64,000 nt of DNA from an uncultured Pseudomonadales bacterium (GCA_943788875.1 CALSSA010000004.1:240379-304378), one strand, 5' to 3'; numbered from the stretch's first letter, positions 1-10,048 are shown. The notes: generated by a model from the sequence alone, not told the origin. Made by a program: numbers and translations.

Positions 1-10
1 TAATAGCCCA

Positions 11-1141
11 GTGTTAGAGCTCCAGGTGTTTGGCCATAACATTCAGCTGCCAGATGTAGATTTACAAACACCGGCTCCTTTGGCGGAAGCGAAGCCGATT
101 CAGTCGTCCGGTGGCGATATGCTGGCTGCCTGGATCGCCAGCAATGGTGCAGCCAATAATTCTCAGGCTGCGGGCACAGTGCAGCAGCCTCTGGATCTAC
201 TGGCACAGCAGAAACAGATGGCCAGTCAGGGTTTAAAACCGGTGCTGGCGGACACAGGAAAATTAGCGGCAGCAAAGTTGCAACCTCAGGGAGCGACTAC
301 TGACGGAGCCATTGCACAGAGTGCAAAACAGCTGGCCGAAGCATTAAGGCAGGCCGGTGCTGAAAGTTTGAAAAAACAGACAATGACTCAGAGTCACAGT
401 CAGCCAGTGATTAAAGCTGAAATGACTAAAGCTGACGTGACAATGACTGGATTGATGCCAGAAATTGCTGGCAAGCTGCTATTTAAGGCTCAGGAGACAA
501 AAAGCCAAGCTGAAAATCTGCTGGGCCTGAATAAATCGGCCCAATCTGCGCCAGCAGTAAAACTGGAAGCCATTAACTTGGCAGTACCTGCGGTTTCAGC
601 GGCACCAGTTAGTTTTGGGGAGTCGGCATTTTTGGCCAGTCAGCACAGCTCTGCGGAGATCCTGAACAAGCCAGTGCCAGAGAGCTTGCCAGAGGACGCA
701 ATGCAACAGGCACTGCGCAAGCAGGATGAGCAGATGGAGATGTCCAGGCGTTTAACTGAGGCTCTGGGGCAGCGTTTAACGGCACAGATAACCAGAGGTG
801 CATGGCGGGTTGAAATGGACCTTCACCCTAAATCCCTGGGTAGAATTGAGATACAATTGGAAATGAAAAATGGCGAGATTGAAGCCAATTTTCATGCGGC
901 CAACGGTGTGACAAGGGAGCTGTTAGCAGAGAGTATGCCAAGATTGCGCAGTGCGCTTGAAGAACATGGCATGGAAACTGCTTATATAGATTTAGAGATG
1001 GCAAATCAGGGTAAATCTGACGGAAATTCGACAGCCCGGCAACTGCTTGGTGATGTCGCTGAAACCTCAGCTGCTACTGAGCCTGAGGCTAAGCAAATTA
1101 GCAAGCAACCATCCGCAGATGGATTGGATGTTCTTGTATAG
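11..1141 (+). CDS. fliK: Flagellar hook-length control protein FliK
   Basis: C-terminal Flg_hook-like segment (WRVEMDLHPKSLGRIEIQLEMKNGEIEANFHAANGVTRELL); directly upstream of fliL. Confidence 0.85.
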   Translation: MLELQVFGHNIQLPDVDLQTPAPLAEAKPIQSSGGDMLAAWIASNGAANNSQAAGTVQQPLDLLAQQKQMASQGLKPVLADTGKLAAAKLQPQGATTDGAIAQSAKQLAEALRQAGAESLKKQTMTQSHSQPVIKAEMTKADVTMTGLMPEIAGKLLFKAQETKSQAENLLGLNKSAQSAPAVKLEAINLAVPAVSAAPVSFGESAFLASQHSSAEILNKPVPESLPEDAMQQALRKQDEQMEMSRRLTEALGQRLTAQITRGAWRVEMDLHPKSLGRIEIQLEMKNGEIEANFHAANGVTRELLAESMPRLRSALEEHGMETAYIDLEMANQGKSDGNSTARQLLGDVAETSAATEPEAKQISKQPSADGLDVLV

Positions 1142-1186
1142 AAGGTTATATACAACATAAAAAAGCTGGAATTAGAGGAATAGATC

Positions 1187-1771
1187 ATGAGTGAAGAAAT
1201 TTTAGAAGACGAAGAGAAGGCAAAAAGCCCTATCCTTAAGATTATTCTTATCGTCTTTGGTGTTTTGTTTGTTGTCGCCATCACCATAGGTGCAACCTTA
1301 TTTGCCAGTGGATTCTTTGATGCCGATAAAAATGATGATGCTGAAGCAGCAGTAGCTGCTCTTGAAGCAGCGGCAGAAGCTGAGGCAGAAGCGGCGGCAG
1401 AAGCAGCGGCAGGACCCAGTAAGGTTCAGCTGGACAGCCCTGAGTTGTCAAAATTCCAGCAATCGTATTACCAGCTGGAAAAAGAACTCACCACCAACAT
1501 CAGCAATTCAAGAAAAGTCATGCAGGCCTCTGTCGCCATCATGACTCATTACGACGAGCGGGTTGTGGAAAATGTTGAAAAGCATGCTTTCCCACTGCGC
1601 AACGTGATGCTAATTGTTATGTCGCAACAGACAGAGTCCGATATCGCAGATCCGGAGTTCAGATTAAATCTGGCAGATGAGCTTAAACTGGTGATGAATG
1701 CCAAGCTTGAAGAGCTAGAGGACTTTGGTGGTATCGAAGACGTTTATTTAACTGAGTTTGTAGTTCAGTAA
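1187..1771 (+). CDS. fliL: Flagellar basal body-associated protein FliL
   Basis: N-terminal TM, Ala/Glu-rich linker, FliL-like C-terminus; fliK-fliL-fliM order. Confidence 0.9.
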   Translation: MSEEILEDEEKAKSPILKIILIVFGVLFVVAITIGATLFASGFFDADKNDDAEAAVAALEAAAEAEAEAAAEAAAGPSKVQLDSPELSKFQQSYYQLEKELTTNISNSRKVMQASVAIMTHYDERVVENVEKHAFPLRNVMLIVMSQQTESDIADPEFRLNLADELKLVMNAKLEELEDFGGIEDVYLTEFVVQ

Positions 1772-1816
1772 CTCGCCGATCAGGCAGAGTTAACTACTGA
1801 CATTTGTGAGGGCCAG

Positions 1817-2809
1817 ATGGCTGAGACAACCAATTTATTATCGCCGGAAGAGCTGGATGCGTTAGCCGCAGGCCTTGAGGATGGTTCTATTGAATCTGAT
1901 ACAGGGCTCAACACTGGCGCTCGCGCAGTCAAACATGATCTGACCAATGAAGATTCTTCACTGGGTGTGAATGTTGGCGCCGTAGATATGATTAATGAGC
2001 GCTTTGTGCGGCAGTTTCGCCTGGGGCTTTTGGAAGTATTACGTACCACGCCAAAAGTAAACATGGCCAATGTTGAAATCATGAAGTTTGGTGATTATCT
2101 CAAAGATCTGACGCCGCCATTGGCGGTGAATACGATTCGCTTAAATCCGCTGCGGGGCTACTCCATGGTAGTGATTGAACCCTCAGTAATCTTTGCCTCA
2201 CTGGATAACTTCTTTGGTGGCTTTGGCCGTGGCATTGACAGTCTGCCTCCGGGGCGATTGTTTACGCCCACTGAGTCCAGCATTATCAAGATTATGATGG
2301 ATGTCTTGTTTGGCTCTTTGCAGGAAGCTTGGGCGCCGATCCTTGGTCTGAAATGTGAGCATGTAGGATCAGAAATTAATCCCCAATTTGCGCAGATAGC
2401 CGATGAAAATGATTTAGTGGTTGTCAGTCGATTTGCTTCAGAGTTAGGCGACCAAGCCTCTGGTAATATCGATATAGTCTATCCCTACAGCTCTCTTAAA
2501 CCTATTCGTGATCTACTTCGTGGTCGGGTACAAACTGGCGATGGCAATGATGCTTCAGATAAAGTGTGGAGCAGTGAGTTGCAGTCGGCAGCTATGGACG
2601 CAGAACTTGAGATTAAAGTCACACTGTCTGATATTGAGACCACGATAAAGCAATTTGAAGAACTGCGTGAAGACGACATTATTTATCTCAACAAAGCAGA
2701 CTATGCCCGGATACATATCAGTGATATACCGGTTTTTGATGCCGATATTGGCAGCAATGGATCTAATATGGCAGCGCAGATAGTTAAATCTTTGGCGCCG
2801 CACAAATAA
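1817..2809 (+). CDS. fliM: Flagellar motor switch protein FliM
   Basis: LLSPEELDAL N-terminal motif and FliM core (PLRGYSMVVIEPSVIFASLDNFFGG). Confidence 0.96.
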   Translation: MAETTNLLSPEELDALAAGLEDGSIESDTGLNTGARAVKHDLTNEDSSLGVNVGAVDMINERFVRQFRLGLLEVLRTTPKVNMANVEIMKFGDYLKDLTPPLAVNTIRLNPLRGYSMVVIEPSVIFASLDNFFGGFGRGIDSLPPGRLFTPTESSIIKIMMDVLFGSLQEAWAPILGLKCEHVGSEINPQFAQIADENDLVVVSRFASELGDQASGNIDIVYPYSSLKPIRDLLRGRVQTGDGNDASDKVWSSELQSAAMDAELEIKVTLSDIETTIKQFEELREDDIIYLNKADYARIHISDIPVFDADIGSNGSNMAAQIVKSLAPHK

Positions 2810-2841
2810 GTAAATGATATTAAAAGAGTGAGTAAGAAAGT

Positions 2842-3168
2842 ATGGCAGATACAGATACAGAAACAGTTGTTGACCAGCCTGAAGTGCCGGCAGATGACGC
2901 GTTAAAAAACAAAATTAATTCTGACGTTCTACAGAATATTCCAGTAACAATTTCTGTTGAAGTAGGTCGCGCATCATTGAAAATTCGTGATTTAATGCGT
3001 CTTACGCAGGGCAGTGTTGTTGAACTTGATCGTCTGGCAGGTGAACCTCTGGATCTTCTAGTAAATAATACACTTGTGGCACAGGGTGAGGTTGTTTTGG
3101 TCAATGAGCGCTATGGTGTTCGACTGACCAGTGTTATACCTACAGCGGATCGCGTTAAAAACCTTTAA
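2842..3168 (+). CDS. fliN: Flagellar motor switch protein FliN
   Basis: SpoA domain (VTISVEVGRASLKIRDLMRLTQGSVVELDRLAGEPLDLLVNN). Confidence 0.96.
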   Translation: MADTDTETVVDQPEVPADDALKNKINSDVLQNIPVTISVEVGRASLKIRDLMRLTQGSVVELDRLAGEPLDLLVNNTLVAQGEVVLVNERYGVRLTSVIPTADRVKNL

Positions 3169-3180
3169 GCCGGGATAAAC

Positions 3181-3549
3181 ATGTTAGCTGAATACGGTTG
3201 GGCTGAATGGCTATCAATGATAGCTTCTTTTGTACTGGTAATAGGATTGCTGGTCGCAACATTATTTGCGCTGAAGAAAATTAATCCCGCTATCAGCGGT
3301 TCTTCTAGAGCGCGCATGCGAATCCTGGAGGTTAAAAATCTTGGTGCCAGGCAGAAACTCTTGCTGGTCAGTGTCAATGGTGAACAAATTCTGGTAGGTT
3401 TATCGCCTCAGGGAATGTCGAGGTTAGGTGGCTGGCAGCCTGATGAACAGTCGGAGATTGAAGAACAGCTGCAAAGTGCGCCCGCAGAAGAAAAAATAAA
3501 CAGCTTTAAACAATTATTCAAACAAACGGTGAAGAGACAAAAGGACTAA
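3181..3549 (+). CDS. fliO: Flagellar export protein FliO
   Basis: Single TM plus FliO-like domain (KNLGARQKLLLVSVNGEQILVGLSPQG); fliN-fliO-fliP order. Confidence 0.88.
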   Translation: MLAEYGWAEWLSMIASFVLVIGLLVATLFALKKINPAISGSSRARMRILEVKNLGARQKLLLVSVNGEQILVGLSPQGMSRLGGWQPDEQSEIEEQLQSAPAEEKINSFKQLFKQTVKRQKD

Positions 3550-3552
3550 ATT

Positions 3553-4329
3553 TTGGCTCGATGTTTTATCAGTAAAATGCTCCCTGCTATCAAGACATTG
3601 ATGCTGGGCTTTTTGATCTTCGCGTTTAATACACCGGCATTTGCAGAGGCCGGACTGCCCATCGTAAATATGGTTGAAAACGACGCCGGGGGCACTGAAT
3701 ATAGTCTGACATTGCAGCTTATTGCGTTGATGACGCTGCTGACATTGTTGCCCAGCCTGCTTCTGATGATGACCTCCTTCGTACGTATTATTATTGTTCT
3801 GTCCTTGCTACGTCAGGCACTGGGTACAGCACAGACTCCACCTAATCAGGTGCTCTTGGGTTTAGCCCTGTTTCTAACATTATTTATTATGGCCCCGGTT
3901 CTGAGTAGTGTTTATGACGATGCCATCACGCCTTATTTCGAGGAAAAAATTAGCTTTGATGCTGCTCTGGTAGCAGCTGAGACGCCGATGAGAAACTTTA
4001 TGCTCAATCAAACCCGGGAGACAGACATTGCGATGTTTGCCGAGATAGCTGGCAATGATGAGATCGAGACCCCGGCAGATGTGCCATTTTCCACATTGGT
4101 TCCCGCCTTTATCACCTCTGAACTCAAAAGCGCCTTTGCCATTGGTTTCTTGATTTATATTCCATTTGTGGTGATCGATTTAGTGGTCGCCAGTGTTCTG
4201 ATGTCTATGGGTATGATGATGTTGTCACCGATGATGATATCCATGCCATTTAAATTAATGCTATTTGTTCTGGTCGATGGCTGGACCCTGATCATGGGGT
4301 CGCTGGCGGCAAGTTTTGTGACCGCCTAG
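3553..4329 (+). CDS. fliP: Flagellar export protein FliP (TTG start)
   Basis: FliP core (LLMMTSFVRIIIVLSLLRQALGTAQTPPNQVLLGLALFLT). Confidence 0.96.
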   Translation: MARCFISKMLPAIKTLMLGFLIFAFNTPAFAEAGLPIVNMVENDAGGTEYSLTLQLIALMTLLTLLPSLLLMMTSFVRIIIVLSLLRQALGTAQTPPNQVLLGLALFLTLFIMAPVLSSVYDDAITPYFEEKISFDAALVAAETPMRNFMLNQTRETDIAMFAEIAGNDEIETPADVPFSTLVPAFITSELKSAFAIGFLIYIPFVVIDLVVASVLMSMGMMMLSPMMISMPFKLMLFVLVDGWTLIMGSLAASFVTA

Positions 4330-4338
4330 GAGAATATT

Positions 4339-4608
4339 ATGGATGCAGCACAGGTAATTGATTTGGGGCGCGAGTCCCTGTGGATCGCAGTTAAAGTAGC
4401 AGCACCGCTACTGGGTGTGGCTCTGGCTATTGGTCTGCTGGTCGGTATTTTGCAGGCTGCGACCTCTATTCAGGAAATGACCCTTAGTTTTATACCCAAG
4501 TTGGCATTGATGGTGTTGGCCCTAGTCATCTTTGGTGGCTGGCAGATTGCTGTAATGGTGGACTTTTTCCAGCGCATCTTTGAGCGCATTCCCACGCTGT
4601 TTATTTAA
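4339..4608 (+). CDS. fliQ: Flagellar export protein FliQ
   Basis: 89 aa, two TM, LQAATSIQEMTLSFIPKL. Confidence 0.96.
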   Translation: MDAAQVIDLGRESLWIAVKVAAPLLGVALAIGLLVGILQAATSIQEMTLSFIPKLALMVLALVIFGGWQIAVMVDFFQRIFERIPTLFI

Positions 4609-5378
4609 TGGACCTGTTGGTCGCTGAAGTAGTAGAGCGGTTTTACATGCTGCTCTGGCCGATGATACGCATATCGGCATTTCTCCTCAGCGCTCCGCTT
4701 TTTTCTATTCGCTCTGTCACTGTGCGCATTCGCGTCCTGTTAGCCGTAGTACTGACCTGGATGGTTTATCCATTGACCAGCTGGCCCGAGCTGGATCCCT
4801 TTTCCGCGGTTGGTATTAAAGAAGTTTTTAATCAGGTATTTATCGGCGTGATGATGGGTCTCATACTGCAGGTGGTGAATGCTGCGCTGGTGGTTGGTGG
4901 TCAGGCGATCTCTGCATCAATGGGCCTCGGCATGGCCAACATGGTCGATCCCAATATGGGTAATGTACCAGTGATTTCCCAGTTCCTTATTATCTGCTCG
5001 ACTCTGCTTTTTCTCGGCCTTGGCGGCCATGTGCTGGTGATTACCATGCTGCTGGAGAGTTTCAAATTGTTGCCTATAGGTGAAATGATTGGCGGTGAGG
5101 AGTTGCTCAAATTGGTGGTGCAATGGAGCAGTATGATATTTTTGGGTGCCGTCCTACTGGCTATGCCGATTCTGGTGTCGCTGCTGTTTATCAACCTGGG
5201 TCTGGGCGTGATTACCAGAGCGGCACCGGCGCTGAATATCTTTGCGGTTGGCTTTCCGGCCATGATTCTGGCGGGTATTATTCTTCTGGCTATGTCTATG
5301 AATAGCATAGGGTTTCGTATTCAGTGGCTCTGGCGTCAAGGGTTTGAGACGCTGAGTCAGGCACTGGGGCTAAGTTAA
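4608..5378 (+). CDS. fliR: Flagellar export protein FliR
   Basis: Multi-TM FliR family; overlaps fliQ and flhB starts. Confidence 0.95.
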   Translation: MDLLVAEVVERFYMLLWPMIRISAFLLSAPLFSIRSVTVRIRVLLAVVLTWMVYPLTSWPELDPFSAVGIKEVFNQVFIGVMMGLILQVVNAALVVGGQAISASMGLGMANMVDPNMGNVPVISQFLIICSTLLFLGLGGHVLVITMLLESFKLLPIGEMIGGEELLKLVVQWSSMIFLGAVLLAMPILVSLLFINLGLGVITRAAPALNIFAVGFPAMILAGIILLAMSMNSIGFRIQWLWRQGFETLSQALGLS

Positions 5379-6526
5379 TGTCTGATCAGGATACCAGCGA
5401 AGAACGCAGCGAAGAACCCACCGCCAAACGGCTGGAAAAGGCTCAGGAGGACGGGCAGGTTGCGCGATCCCAGGAGTTGGGGGTGGCTGCCATGATGATT
5501 GGTATTGCCTGCTTTATGTATCTTTTTGGCGGCTTCCTGCTGACCAAACTCAGTGAGGTCTTTGTCTCTGGCTTTGTGTTTGATCGCAAAGCGGTGTTCT
5601 CCGACAATCTGTTGCCAGCGACTTTTGGCTCCCAGGCTCTGGACAGCCTTTTGGTGATGGTGCCTATTTTTGCTCTTGCGGTGGTCATTGCGCTGGGCGC
5701 CGCCGGCGCACTGGGCGGCTTTATATTCTCCCTGAAGGCCCTGGCCCCCAAGGCCAGCAAGATAAATCCCCTGGCGGGGTTTAAAAGAATGTTTGGCATG
5801 AAGGCGGTGGTGGATCTGACCAAGGCACTGACCAAATTTACCCTAGTGGGAGGCGTATTATTTCTGGTGGTAAGCCAGAGCTTTGATCGCTTTATCGCTC
5901 TTGGTTTTATGGATGTGGGTCCGGCCATGGCTGAAGCAGGGAAAATCATTGCCGGGGGTACTGTGCTGGTGACTCTGACATTGATTATTGCCGCTGCTAT
6001 TGACGTGCCCTACCAGATCTATGAATTTAACAAAAAAATGAAGATGACCAAGCAAGAGGTCAAGGACGAGTTTAAAGACACTGAAGGGCGGCCAGAGGTA
6101 AAGGCGCAAATCAGGCGCAAGCAGCGGGAAATGGCCATGGGCCAGATGATGGAAGCCGTGGCCGATGCGGATGTTATTATTGTTAACCCGGAGCATTTTG
6201 CGGTGGCGCTAAGTTATGATCCATCCAGTGACGGCGCACCGGTTCTGGTGGCCAAAGGTGTTGATTTTATCGCTCAGGGTATCCGTGAAAAAGCCGCAGA
6301 GACTGGCGTACCATTGTTTCAATCACCCACATTGGCCAGAGCGCTTTATTTTACGACAGATATTAACCAAAGCGTGCCCGAATCTTTATACTATGCTGTG
6401 GCTCAGGTGATTGCCTATGTGTTTAGCCTGAATTCTGTGGGTAGAGGTGGTGGGCCAGCAGAAAAGCCACAACCCGAAGTGCCCGCTGGCATGAGATACA
6501 ATACAGATGGCACTTTGGCTGATTAA
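5378..6526 (+). CDS. flhB: Flagellar export protein FlhB (cleavage motif NPEH)
   Basis: FlhB architecture, IIVNPEHFAVALSYD autocleavage region. Confidence 0.96.
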   Translation: MSDQDTSEERSEEPTAKRLEKAQEDGQVARSQELGVAAMMIGIACFMYLFGGFLLTKLSEVFVSGFVFDRKAVFSDNLLPATFGSQALDSLLVMVPIFALAVVIALGAAGALGGFIFSLKALAPKASKINPLAGFKRMFGMKAVVDLTKALTKFTLVGGVLFLVVSQSFDRFIALGFMDVGPAMAEAGKIIAGGTVLVTLTLIIAAAIDVPYQIYEFNKKMKMTKQEVKDEFKDTEGRPEVKAQIRRKQREMAMGQMMEAVADADVIIVNPEHFAVALSYDPSSDGAPVLVAKGVDFIAQGIREKAAETGVPLFQSPTLARALYFTTDINQSVPESLYYAVAQVIAYVFSLNSVGRGGGPAEKPQPEVPAGMRYNTDGTLAD

Positions 6527-6567
6527 CATGTTATTAATTAGCAGGTTATTAATAAGGGGTAGGGAGT

Positions 6568-8004
6568 ATGAGAGGCAACCAACAAGAGCCAACCTTTGAG
6601 TTTCAGGACTGGTTTGACGGCGGTGATATTTTTTATCGCTCCAAAGATAAGCAGCGTTTCCAGCTGGCCTTAAATGCCATGATTGACGATGACCTGGGTC
6701 TGGCGGTAATAGGCACCAACGAAACTGTGCTCGATCATTACTGCCGCATGCTGGTGGCACGCCTGCGGGATATGAATATCTTTCAGGTGGAAGTTTTCCT
6801 GCCGACCAACACAGACAGCCTGCTAAAGCGTTTTAACGAAATGCTGGCGACCATGACAATGGAACAAGCCCGACAACCGGCAGACCCATCCGCGCCGGTT
6901 AAGTTGTTGGTGGTCAATGATGCCAAGTCGGTCAATGAAGAGCAGTGGGCACTGTTGGTTCGACTGCTGTCTGATTTCCCCGGGGTCAATGTGCGTCTGG
7001 TGCTGTTTCTCGATAAAACTGGCTGGCCTAACTATGAAAAGCCACTGACCTTGTTTGGCCGCAAACTATATCGCTGGGTGGTAGATACACCGACTCTGGA
7101 TGAAGCCAGCCAGCTAATGAAAGCGGCAGTGGAACATGGTTTTGAACGCGAGACAGAAACACTGCTGATGCATACCGGGCTAGGTGCAGCGATTCGCGGC
7201 GGCTATGCTGAGGAAGATCCTGACGAGTTTATGCCACCATTGCCCGAGACTGATGAGAGCGACTATCTGGGTGAAGACTATTTGGAAGCTAACCCATTTC
7301 CACTTCAGCCCGTTGAGTTTTTGGATGACGATGTCGCTGATGATGAGCATGAACAACCCCGCAAAGGCAGTGGCAAGAACTGGTCTTTGATTATTGCCTT
7401 TTTGCTCAGTCTGGGAATTACCTGGATGCTTGTGTCACAGCTGGATTCAGATGATGCAGACACGGGTGAGCCTGAGCCAGTATCTAACTTAAACAACAAA
7501 GCTCAATCGGCAGGCAAACCGTCTGAATCAGTATTGTCGGATAAACCTTCGCCTGCAACGGTCAGCCAGTCTGAGCAGGCGATCGCGTTAGTAGAAGCTT
7601 TGAGGCAAGAACAGCAGCAGGCAGAGGCAGTTGAGCTGCAACCTGTTGTTGAGGAGGTACCACTGGCACCAGTAGAGGTGGCTCCAGTAATTAAACCTAG
7701 ACAGTTAACGGCTCAGCAAAAGGCTCTTGCGGTGGTGCAAAAGGCTCGTGGAACGGACTTTTTTGTTCAGCATATTGTACTTTCTGAGGAAATACAGGCA
7801 GATCTTTACAGGCAGCGTTATTCTGGACTGGGTGCAGCATTGGTGTTACCGATCGAGACACCCACTTCTGTGGCCTATGCGGTTATCTCTGGACCTTTCA
7901 CATCTCGTGAGCGAGCTGAAAAATTTGCTAAAGGCACGGGCCGACCTGCCGATTATTGGATAAGAGGAGCGTTGCAACTAGAGGCCGCTCTGGATAGTAA
8001 CTAG
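6568..8004 (+). CDS. Degenerate AAA-like domain + TM + C-terminal SPOR-like domain protein (DamX/ExeA-like architecture)
   Basis: N-terminal ATPase-like fold without a Walker A lysine (LAVIGTNETVLDHY), TM (WSLIIAFLLSLGITWMLVSQL), SPOR-like tail (FFVQHIVLSEEIQADLYRQRYSGLGAALVLPIET...YAVISGPFTSRERAEKFAKG). Confidence 0.65.
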   Translation: MRGNQQEPTFEFQDWFDGGDIFYRSKDKQRFQLALNAMIDDDLGLAVIGTNETVLDHYCRMLVARLRDMNIFQVEVFLPTNTDSLLKRFNEMLATMTMEQARQPADPSAPVKLLVVNDAKSVNEEQWALLVRLLSDFPGVNVRLVLFLDKTGWPNYEKPLTLFGRKLYRWVVDTPTLDEASQLMKAAVEHGFERETETLLMHTGLGAAIRGGYAEEDPDEFMPPLPETDESDYLGEDYLEANPFPLQPVEFLDDDVADDEHEQPRKGSGKNWSLIIAFLLSLGITWMLVSQLDSDDADTGEPEPVSNLNNKAQSAGKPSESVLSDKPSPATVSQSEQAIALVEALRQEQQQAEAVELQPVVEEVPLAPVEVAPVIKPRQLTAQQKALAVVQKARGTDFFVQHIVLSEEIQADLYRQRYSGLGAALVLPIETPTSVAYAVISGPFTSRERAEKFAKGTGRPADYWIRGALQLEAALDSN

Positions 8005-8028
8005 CCAGTTCTGCTAATAGGGTGCACT

Positions 8029-8400
8029 ATGAACGGTTCAGATGACGAATTATTCAAAACCGAAGGCCCCATTACCAGCGTTAAGGTAGAGGTAGGCGAG
8101 GATGGCGATTCCATCCCTATTCAGGCTGCATCAGACGCCGTTGCATCCGAACCCTCTTTAGCAGAGCTTCCGGATATCTTTTCTACTGATGGCAGCCCTG
8201 AATTGACCGCGGCTCTGTCCGATTTGGGGCTGATTGCCGGTAGTGGCGAAGGCGCCTCCAATGATGACAGTCGACGCTTTGACAAATTACTTGAGCAAAG
8301 GATCGCTAAAGTAAGAAGCGCGACTGCCGATATTTCTCAACAACTAACATTAATTTCTCCGCCACAGCAAGCTGAGGCAGATACCCCGGAACAACTATGA
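8029..8400 (+). CDS. Uncharacterised acidic 123-aa protein
   Basis: ORF between two co-oriented genes; stop overlaps the next start (ATGA). Confidence 0.6.
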   Translation: MNGSDDELFKTEGPITSVKVEVGEDGDSIPIQAASDAVASEPSLAELPDIFSTDGSPELTAALSDLGLIAGSGEGASNDDSRRFDKLLEQRIAKVRSATADISQQLTLISPPQQAEADTPEQL

Positions 8401-9374
8401 GTAATCCTGAAGACGAACAGAACAATGTAGACGAGGCACAGGCCGCTGGAGCAGAGGAAGTGGTCTCTGAGGAAACGTCTGAGATAGAGCAGATTCAAGA
8501 CAACGCCGAGGATGAAGCCGTCTCGGCCGCAGACCAAGAGCGTTTTGCCCATTTGCTAAAAAATGCCAAGGATATTTCTGGCCGGCTGGAGGTTCTGGTG
8601 CCGGGGGTGTTGGATACCGCCGACGCCACTAACAGTGCAGCAGATGTCAGCCGACGTGCATCTTCGGCACTGGAAAATGGTCTCGACCATCTGCAAAAGC
8701 GGGTCAATGAATTGGTGGAAGCCAGCGCCAAGAGTGCGACTCTGTCTGGGAAAATTCTGCTGGGCTCGGTATCAGCACTGTTGGTCGCCATTGGGTTGTT
8801 TGTATTTATGTCGTTCCAGTTATCCGATCGAGTGGCTCAGGTCGATGGCATGATGGTGGCGATTAGCAAGCGGGTCGTGCAGATGAATGCGGGTCTGACT
8901 AACTTCGAGAAAATGAATTATTCAATCAATCAGCTGGCGATCAAACAGGCTCAATTTGCCAGCAACCAAAAGCTGTTAGTGCAGGCTGTGACCAATGCCG
9001 AGGCGGCTACTAAGAATCTCAATGTTGAGGTGCCAGATGCGGCAGCCAAAAGTGTTGGCATAGAGACCAATAAACTTGCCGTGCAGGTTAACAGTTTGAA
9101 ATCGACGCTAGCCAAGCAAGGCAGTCAACTGGATAAAGTCGCGAGCTCTGTTGTGGCTCTGGGCTCCCAGTTAAAGTCATTCGAAGGACAGGTAGACAAT
9201 GTGTCAAAGCTCAATGCAGACGTCGAAGCATTGATCACATTGGAGCGCGATAAATATATTGATCTGCTGCGCCGCCAGGTAGAGATTGAAGAGTCAAGGC
9301 TTCCGGTAGAAGAGGAGTTAGAGGAAGAGGTTGACGATTCTATTGTGGTCTATCCCTATGTCAGTGCGCGCTAG
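8397..9374 (+). CDS. Uncharacterised single-TM protein with long coiled-coil-like C-terminal region
   Basis: TM ILLGSVSALLVAIGLFVFMSF followed by a long helical Q/K/L/A-rich region; ATGA coupling to the upstream ORF. Confidence 0.7.
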   Translation: MSNPEDEQNNVDEAQAAGAEEVVSEETSEIEQIQDNAEDEAVSAADQERFAHLLKNAKDISGRLEVLVPGVLDTADATNSAADVSRRASSALENGLDHLQKRVNELVEASAKSATLSGKILLGSVSALLVAIGLFVFMSFQLSDRVAQVDGMMVAISKRVVQMNAGLTNFEKMNYSINQLAIKQAQFASNQKLLVQAVTNAEAATKNLNVEVPDAAAKSVGIETNKLAVQVNSLKSTLAKQGSQLDKVASSVVALGSQLKSFEGQVDNVSKLNADVEALITLERDKYIDLLRRQVEIEESRLPVEEELEEEVDDSIVVYPYVSAR

Positions 9375-9400
9375 GGTCACAGCTGCCTAGTAGCTATGAT

Positions 9401-10033
9401 TTAAAACAATAGTTCTTCATCATCGCTGCCGCCGGTGTCGTCTTCTAACGCTGGAGCTTCAGGCTCTTCTTCCGCTTGAGGCAACATGACTATGGAGAGG
9501 GGCTGTTTAAGGGTCAAGTCGGCACGAGAAAAAAGTAAATCTGCACATTCATCTAAAGAGTTAGCCAGTCTCGGGATTTCTTCTCCACTTGCTGTAGCCG
9601 ACTCAAATGCTACATTATAAATAGTGGAAACATGCTGAGGTGGCAGCCAGGATTCCACAGAGCCGCGCAACGTAGTGATGACTGAAGTCGGTTTGGGTTT
9701 TTTGACAGTACCAGACTGACCATCGGCAGTACCCATGGCAAAAATACTTTCAATGTGCTTTCTTAACACCCGCTCGTAGCGAGGTTTGAGAGCCACTAGA
9801 TCATTGTTATTAAAACCCTCTGGTGCCTTGCCACACATGGCATCCCAGAGACCTTTGCTATTCAATCCCAAAAAACTACTATCAGCATTACTGTCAGCGG
9901 CTTTTTCATCGGAGTTACTATTGCTAGATGAGGCGATCTTTTCCAGGCGATTGACTCTATCAATCAGGTAGATGATTAATATTACAGCGGCGGCAGTGCC
10001 AAGAAGCACAGCCAAAAGAAGTGCTGTTATCAT
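9401..10033 (-). CDS. Uncharacterised membrane-anchored protein
   Basis: N-terminal TM (ITALLLAVLLGTAAAVILIIYLI), acidic tail; co-oriented downstream of fliA. Confidence 0.6.
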   Translation of the reverse strand: MITALLLAVLLGTAAAVILIIYLIDRVNRLEKIASSSNSNSDEKAADSNADSSFLGLNSKGLWDAMCGKAPEGFNNNDLVALKPRYERVLRKHIESIFAMGTADGQSGTVKKPKPTSVITTLRGSVESWLPPQHVSTIYNVAFESATASGEEIPRLANSLDECADLLFSRADLTLKQPLSIVMLPQAEEEPEAPALEDDTGGSDDEELLF

Positions 10034-10048
10034 CGTTTTCCTCCTGAT

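Noticed and set aside
4901-5308. Antisense ORF of 135 aa inside fliR
   Set aside because: Opposite a strongly supported conserved gene, no recognisable domain, composition consistent with a mirror frame.
5443-6196. Antisense ORFs in flhB (168 and 112 aa)
   Set aside because: Shadow ORFs opposite a conserved coding region.
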